A stretch of 64,000 nt of DNA from Paenibacillus tepidiphilus (lineage in GTDB: Bacteria > Bacillota > Bacilli > Paenibacillales > Paenibacillaceae): the NCBI RefSeq assembly GCF_008635795.1, contig NZ_VWRQ01000025.1, positions 33,624 to 97,623 of the forward strand, in the 5' to 3' direction. Below are positions 59,766 to 64,000 of the stretch, one piece after another; within the stretch, counting starts at the first letter, position 1; each line of letters starts with the position of its first letter. The position numbers and the translations under genes were made by a program. The notes below the pieces were generated by a model. It had not been told where the DNA came from, did no database searches, and worked only from the letters and a program-made list of their open reading frames with translations.

Positions 59766-60842
59766 TTATTTGAAAAACAGGAAATTCGTCGGCACCTTCC
59801 GCAGCTGCCCGTCCGACGGGCGGTTGATGACCTTCCCTTTAAAAATCAGGGAGGAGGAGCCGCCGCCATCCAGATTATAGGCATCCATAACTCCCATGTT
59901 GTAGAGCTTGTTCTGGAGCTCCTGCAATGTAGCCCCGGAAGTACCGCTCTCGTTGTAGCCGTCCGCCACCAGAACCAGCAGCTGGTCGTCCTTATAGTTG
60001 CCGATGACGGTACGCGGCGCGCGCTTTGGACTATTCTGCCATTTGGCAGGAATGCTCACCTTCATGCCATTCTTCAGCAGCACGGGGACAAATGTGGCGC
60101 CGAACACCGGACCCAGCTGTTCGAGCTGGGCCCGGCTGCTGAATTTGCCGCCGATCAGCTGGCCGGAACGGTTCAGGCCGACAAAGCTGAGATCCTTGTA
60201 GCTGGCTTCAAAGCCGTTGACATAATTGCCGCTGATCACCGTTGTGGACAGCGGATAACGTTTGCCGTTCTGGTCCGCGAAGCCTCCGGCGTTAATGCCG
60301 GCAGTCGCGCCAAAGCGGTTCACGGCATGCAGCGTTGTCTCGGCGCCGGCTCCGCCTTGGGCAGAGCTTCCGGCCAGGCTCATCTTCATGGCCGTGGCAT
60401 CCTTAAGTTTGATTTTAAGCGCATAAGCTTTATAATTGCCGGGATTCAGCCGGTATAATTCGATGGTAATCCGGTCGCTGTTCACCACATCGGCCGGTAT
60501 GCCCAGCTTGGATGTAATGCGCCGGTTATAGATCCGCTCGGGCCGCGCAGCTTGGGCAACGGCTGTGGTTACAATGGCGTTCATTGTATTGGTAGTCTGC
60601 TTGTACAGCTGCGCGCTGGCGCTGATCGACTCCAGAGTGGCGGTGGCCGCGGAGCGGGCCGTGGCCAGCTTCTGCTGCAGCGCGGCTGTCTCCTCTACGG
60701 GACCGGACACAGCTGTATATGGCTCCAGGTCCAGCTTGAACTCCACCGGCGGATGGTATAGCCACAAGCACAGCAGCAAACCGAAGAGCGGAGCGGTCAG
60801 CAGCATGAAGAAGCGGTTTACTTTTTTAACAGGAGTCATCAT
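59766..60842 (-). CDS. Membrane-anchored phosphodiester glycosidase (NAGPA-like, DUF2233)
   Basis: This 358-residue protein has one N-terminal membrane helix (RFFMLLTAPLFGLLLCLWLY) and an outside phosphodiester-glycosidase domain: FGATAGINAGGF, SFVGLNRSGQLIGG, LLVLVADGY and YNLDGGGSSSLIF. The same fold in NAGPA removes GlcNAc from phosphodiesters; bacterial members act on wall or exopolysaccharide phosphodiesters. Its ATG overlaps the stop of the coiled-coil gene upstream (TGATG), so the two are coupled. Substrate unknown. Confidence 0.85.
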   Translation of the reverse strand: MMTPVKKVNRFFMLLTAPLFGLLLCLWLYHPPVEFKLDLEPYTAVSGPVEETAALQQKLATARSAATATLESISASAQLYKQTTNTMNAIVTTAVAQAARPERIYNRRITSKLGIPADVVNSDRITIELYRLNPGNYKAYALKIKLKDATAMKMSLAGSSAQGGAGAETTLHAVNRFGATAGINAGGFADQNGKRYPLSTTVISGNYVNGFEASYKDLSFVGLNRSGQLIGGKFSSRAQLEQLGPVFGATFVPVLLKNGMKVSIPAKWQNSPKRAPRTVIGNYKDDQLLVLVADGYNESGTSGATLQELQNKLYNMGVMDAYNLDGGGSSSLIFKGKVINRPSDGQLRKVPTNFLFFK

Positions 60843-61246
60843 TTCAGCAAATCCATTTCCTTCTTGAGACTATCAAGCTGCTTGCGGACCTCGCTTAGCT
60901 GTGTATAAAGCTTGTTGCTGTTGTCTGTCTTGTCGCTCTGGTTGTCCTTGGTAAACGTTAGCAGCTCGTTAAAGGTGTCCACGGTGCTCTGTAATTGCTG
61001 CACCTGCTCGGTAAGCGCGGTTATTTTGGTCTCGTAGTCGGTCTTGAGTACAGTAAGCTGCTGCTGGCTCTGTGCGCCAAGCTGGCTTAGCATCTGTTCT
61101 TTCAGATGGTTGGTATAGCTGTAGACGCCATAGACGCCGGCACCGATCAGCAGTATCCAGAACAACAGGAACCATTTGACGGAAGGTCCGTTTTTGACCG
61201 CGCTGCGACGCCGGCTGACCGGATTTGATTCCGCTAGGGGTTGCAT
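60839..61246 (-). CDS. Single-pass membrane protein with coiled coil
   Basis: This 135-residue protein has a basic N-terminus (SRRRSAVKNG), one membrane helix (WFLLFWILLIGAGVYGVYSY) and an outside heptad-rich region (~50-135: ITALTEQVQQLQSTVDTFNE, LYTQLSEVRKQLDSLKKEMDLL). TGAGGTGAT precedes the ATG. It is the first gene of a two-gene operon with the phosphodiester glycosidase and might be a partner or scaffold for it. No named family recognised. Confidence 0.75.
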   Translation of the reverse strand: MQPLAESNPVSRRRSAVKNGPSVKWFLLFWILLIGAGVYGVYSYTNHLKEQMLSQLGAQSQQQLTVLKTDYETKITALTEQVQQLQSTVDTFNELLTFTKDNQSDKTDNSNKLYTQLSEVRKQLDSLKKEMDLLK

Positions 61247-61345
61247 TTTGTATCACCTCAGGCTGTTTTTGTTCAAGTCCCCATTCTATCAAACTTTTTT
61301 TGATTTCGCAAAAATGAAATAGCTTCCGCTAACAATAAAAAAGAA

Positions 61346-61375
61346 TTGCATCCTATGAATCTACTGCGATACAAT
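61346..61375 (+). promoter_or_regulatory. Candidate promoter of the NarL-type regulator
   Basis: TTGCAT and TACAAT are 18 bp apart, about 155 bp before the start codon. Confidence 0.45.
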
Positions 61376-61529
61376 TTCTATAGATTGGAATATCTGAGGG
61401 GCGTATTCAAGGTAAATGAAGGAAGAATAGACAAGTGATCAACCATCCTTGCTTGCAGGAGCCGGGAACGCCGAGGCGCTTTCCATTCTGGGTACATATA
61501 TATACACATAGCAGGAGGTTAGAGCGTTA

Positions 61530-62186
61530 ATGATGAGAGTGTGGCGGGTGGTCATCATAGGATGTCATCCTACGAGTATGCTGGGGACAAAGCTGATTTT
61601 GGAGGAAGAGGGTGCGCTTGAGGTACTAGGAATGCATTCGGGATGGAATGAAGGTATGCACAGCATTGGCGAGTTTCAGCCGGATCTGGTGCTGGCCGAT
61701 TATCAGATGCCGGAAGGCACGATTGAACGGCTGCTGCCGGAGATGAAGCTGAGCGCGCAGCGCACCCACTTCATTATTATGACGGAGGAAGAGGACAAGG
61801 AGTTGTTTCAGCCGCTGATTGAGCTGGGGGCAAGCGGGATCCTGTCGAAGGGCGCTTCGCCCCGCCAGCTGCTGCTGATGATTGAGGGCCTGCGTGAAGG
61901 TATGCTGTCGATGCCGCTGAGCTGGATTGAAAAAGGCTTCCGTCCGGCTACCTCGTCCAAAGGTGCAGAAGGTGTATTGCAGCTGACCCAGACGGAACGT
62001 TTCATTATGGAACGGATTGTGCAGGGAATCACATATGACAAAATCGCTCTGGAAATCCAGGTGAGCCGCCGTTCCATCGACAATTATCTGCGCAAAATCT
62101 ATGTAAAGCTGGATGTGTCCACCAGGGCGCAGGCCATTGAGAAATTTGCGCTCTACTCCAGGCAGAACAAGCAGTTGTACGCCTGA
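61530..62186 (+). CDS. NarL/LuxR-family response regulator with atypical receiver
   Basis: This 218-residue regulator has a receiver-like domain followed by a LuxR-type HTH (LTQTERFIMERIVQGITYDKIA, SRRSIDNYLRKIYVKLDV). The phospho-acceptor Asp57 (LVLADYQMP), Thr (IIMTEEE) and Lys (ILSKGAS) are present, but the usual Asp-Asp acidic pair is replaced by IIGCHPTS, so normal Mg2+-dependent phosphorylation may be impaired. AGGAGG lies 11 bp before the ATG. No kinase is adjacent. A regulator working without phosphorylation or with another input is possible. Confidence 0.85.
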   Translation: MMRVWRVVIIGCHPTSMLGTKLILEEEGALEVLGMHSGWNEGMHSIGEFQPDLVLADYQMPEGTIERLLPEMKLSAQRTHFIIMTEEEDKELFQPLIELGASGILSKGASPRQLLLMIEGLREGMLSMPLSWIEKGFRPATSSKGAEGVLQLTQTERFIMERIVQGITYDKIALEIQVSRRSIDNYLRKIYVKLDVSTRAQAIEKFALYSRQNKQLYA

Positions 62187-62253
62187 CCGGCGCTGCCGGC
62201 GACATATTGCCCCTCCCGGAGGAATATTCTGGGTACAGGGAAAGGAGGAGCCT

Positions 62254-63471
62254 ATGAAATATGAGTTTTCTGCCCGTGCGCACACGCTGCTGTCATCGCC
62301 GCTGCTGAGCATCCGTACCCGGACGCGGCGCGGCAATCTGATCTCGCTGGCCGAGGAGCTGCCGGCGGAAGAGCTCTTCCCGCTGTCTTTGCTGGCCGAG
62401 GCTGCCTCCACCGTCATCTCCGAAGATGCCGGAGCGCTGCAGTACGGCGATCCTGAAGGGTATGGACCGCTGCGGGAATGGCTGACCGGAGATTGGCTGA
62501 AGGCTAAGGGGGTGCATGCTCCCGAAGGCGGAGTTCTGCTAACTACGGGAAGTCAACAAGCGATCGACTTGCTGACACGTGTATACATCGACCCGGGAGA
62601 CCGTGTGCTGGTGGAGAATCCTACATCTCCGGGCATCCTGCAGGCGCTGCGGATGCAGGGGGCGGTGATTATCCCTGTCCAAGGAGACAAGAATGGTCTG
62701 CTGCCCGAAGAACTTCGCAGCGCCCTGCGCCAGCACCGGCCGAAGATGCTGTTCGCCACGCCGAGCTTCACGAATCCGAGCGGCATTCTCTGGAGTCTGG
62801 AGCGGCGCAAGGAAGTGCTGGAGCTATGTACGGCGAACCATGTGCTGATCGTGGAGGATGACTCCTACGGCGATCTGTATTTTCCGGCGCCCGGCGGCGG
62901 GCAGGCGGCCAAACTGCCGTCGCTGTATGCGCTGGAGAATGCCGGAGAGGGCGGGCATGTGCTCTATATCGGCTCCTTCAGCAAGACGGTGGCGCCGGCG
63001 CTGCGGACGGGCTGGGCGGCGGGCAGCCGCGAGCTGATCGGCATGATGGCGGCCGCCAAGCAGATGGCCGACTGGCAGTCCAGCTCGCTGAACCAGCGGC
63101 TGCTGCATCATCTGCTGGATTCCTCCGCCTTCGACCTGCGCGAGCATATAGCGCTTCTGAACCGCGAGTACCATACGCGGCTGAAGCTGACGGCAGAGCT
63201 GCTGAAGCGGCCCGCCTGGAAGCAGTGCGCCTACGAGCTTCCCGCCGGCGGCATGTTCGTGTGGGTGGAGCTGCCGGAAGGGCTGGACGCGACACTGCTG
63301 CTGCGGGCTTCGCTGCTGAAAGGCGTCGCCTTCCTGCCCGGTCCGCTGTGCTGCGTGACCGGGGGCAACCGGCGCATCCGGCTCAACTTCAGCCATCCCG
63401 GCCGCGACGAGCTGCTGCTCGGGATGAACCTGATGAGCGAAGCGATCGGCGAGTTCACCGCCCGGAGCTGA
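62254..63471 (+). CDS. PLP-dependent aminotransferase, MocR/aminoadipate-type without regulator domain
   Basis: This 405-residue fold-type I aminotransferase has QYGDPEGYGPLREWL, LLTTGSQQAIDLL, ENPTSPGIL, TPSFTNPSG and the PLP lysine in IGSFSKTVAPALRTGW. These are typical of the LysN/AroH-like branch also found as the C-terminal half of MocR regulators; the winged-helix half is absent here. AAAGGAGGAG precedes ATG 62254, 67 bp after the preceding regulator, so co-transcription is likely. Amino donor and acceptor are unknown. Confidence 0.9.
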   Translation: MKYEFSARAHTLLSSPLLSIRTRTRRGNLISLAEELPAEELFPLSLLAEAASTVISEDAGALQYGDPEGYGPLREWLTGDWLKAKGVHAPEGGVLLTTGSQQAIDLLTRVYIDPGDRVLVENPTSPGILQALRMQGAVIIPVQGDKNGLLPEELRSALRQHRPKMLFATPSFTNPSGILWSLERRKEVLELCTANHVLIVEDDSYGDLYFPAPGGGQAAKLPSLYALENAGEGGHVLYIGSFSKTVAPALRTGWAAGSRELIGMMAAAKQMADWQSSSLNQRLLHHLLDSSAFDLREHIALLNREYHTRLKLTAELLKRPAWKQCAYELPAGGMFVWVELPEGLDATLLLRASLLKGVAFLPGPLCCVTGGNRRIRLNFSHPGRDELLLGMNLMSEAIGEFTARS

Positions 63472-64000
63472 GAGGCAGCGGGGGAAGTTAGCTGTGCGGA
63501 GCTAAGGGAAGAGGGCGGTGCTCACCGCCAGGTAGCGGAGGGAGGAAGCGGCGAGTTGGCCACACGGAACTGAGTGAAGCGAAGCGGTGACAAGTTCACC
63601 GCATGGAGCTGAGTGAAGTGGCGGCGGGTGCGACGGCCGGGCCCGAGGGAAGAAGGCGGTGCCTAAGGGACACTTGGCGTTCTGAGTGGCAGGGGTGATA
63701 TACTCGTGGCCGGCAGACTAAAGCTTAATTGTACTTTGTACAACTAAAGTTGATGATTTGGCTGCTGATGCGGCTTTAGTTGTAGTTGGTACATCTATTT
63801 CCGATGAATATGCCGAAATGGGGCAATCTGCCGGAAAATAGTTGCAGAAACTACAATTATCCTTAAATTTCTGCCTGCTGTACGGCAAATAATTGTACAA
63901 AGTTCGATGGCGTAAAATAAGTTGTGTACCAAGATTTGGGGCCTAGTCAGGCAACAAAAAAGTAGGGTATTCTCGGGATTGTTGAAGTCCACCAAGAAAG
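63472..64000. other. Gene-free end of window with degenerate tail copies and an array
   Basis: No gene recognised. Up to ~63620 the DNA carries decayed copies of the last codons of the aminotransferase gene (GCGAGTT...GGAGCTGAG type at ~63550 and ~63585). From 63726 a third four-unit palindrome array follows. The last 90 bases show nothing I can name. Confidence 0.6.
63726..63910. repeat. Four-unit palindrome array, copy 3 (51/62/51 spacing)
   Basis: Units begin at 63726, 63777, 63839 and 63890. The first, TAATTGTA-CTTTG-TACAACTA, is nearly a perfect palindrome; the fourth has a decayed right half. Spacing matches the arrays at 14266 and 36279 exactly. Confidence 0.85.

Overview
The window reads as a chromosomal stretch of a spore-forming Firmicute, most likely Paenibacillus. 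The signs are moderately high GC with strong AGGAGG-type ribosome binding sites and TTGACA/TATAAT promoters, Firmicute riboswitches and a T-box, a surface enzyme anchored by SLH domains, LiaFSR and HtrA/two-component stress modules, a forespore-type promoter, and a GH51/GH94 sugar gene set. It is ordinary core plus metabolic chromosome. I see no phage, insertion sequence, rRNA, tRNA or CRISPR array.

Layout. 1-7.5 kb: the end of a 5'-3' exonuclease gene, a SAM methyltransferase, an ABC exporter pair, a secreted metalloprotease-like protein, and a GH51 arabinofuranosidase with a small Cys-rich protein facing an ArsR-type regulator. 7.6-22.6 kb: a cobalamin riboswitch with its terminator, the cobalt importer cbiMNQO, then nearly the whole anaerobic corrin-ring pathway (cbiH-cbiX fusion, cbiJ, cbiC, cbiD, cbiET, cbiL, cbiF, cbiG, cbiA). 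Most of these genes overlap by a few bases; the run is broken by a 74-bp tandem repeat and by a 0.7-kb repeat island. 22.7-26.3 kb: an HRDC protein, a repeat-filled gap, a membrane-anchored HTH protein, and corA with a leader that encodes a candidate 42-codon peptide. 26.4-31.4 kb: a SAM-I riboswitch and terminator controlling metA-metI-metC, then mqnC. 31.7-36.1 kb: a 1455-residue secreted nucleotidase with three SLH domains. 36.2-37.1 kb: a second repeat island. 37.1-38.5 kb: a small HTH gene, an SPFH membrane protein and a ribbon-helix-helix gene. 38.6-42.2 kb: T-box-thrS, a 3D-domain cell-wall protein, and a 46-codon forespore-type gene. 42.4-49.4 kb: liaFSR, htrA and an OmpR/HK pair. 49.5-53.5 kb: ispH, DAHP synthase, and a glutamine synthetase behind a GlnR-like box. 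53.8-59.6 kb: a GH94 phosphorylase with an epimerase-like protein, serC, trmL and an AbrB-type regulator. 59.8-63.5 kb: a coiled-coil membrane protein with a phosphodiester glycosidase, a NarL-type regulator, and a PLP aminotransferase. A third repeat island ends the window.

How it works together. Two metabolite-sensing leaders divide one theme: B12 represses cobalt uptake and corrin synthesis, and SAM represses homoserine-to-homocysteine synthesis. The LiaFSR and HtrA blocks look like cell-envelope stress modules. The GH51 and GH94 genes suggest use of plant-wall oligosaccharides.

The most unusual observation is in the intergenic islands. Three islands at 14.27, 36.28 and 63.73 kb each hold four 21-bp imperfect palindromes (TAGTTGTA-N5-TGCAACTA type). 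Their start-to-start spacing is exactly 51, 62 and 51 bp at all three loci, while the spacers show little similarity by eye. I know of no described element with this design.
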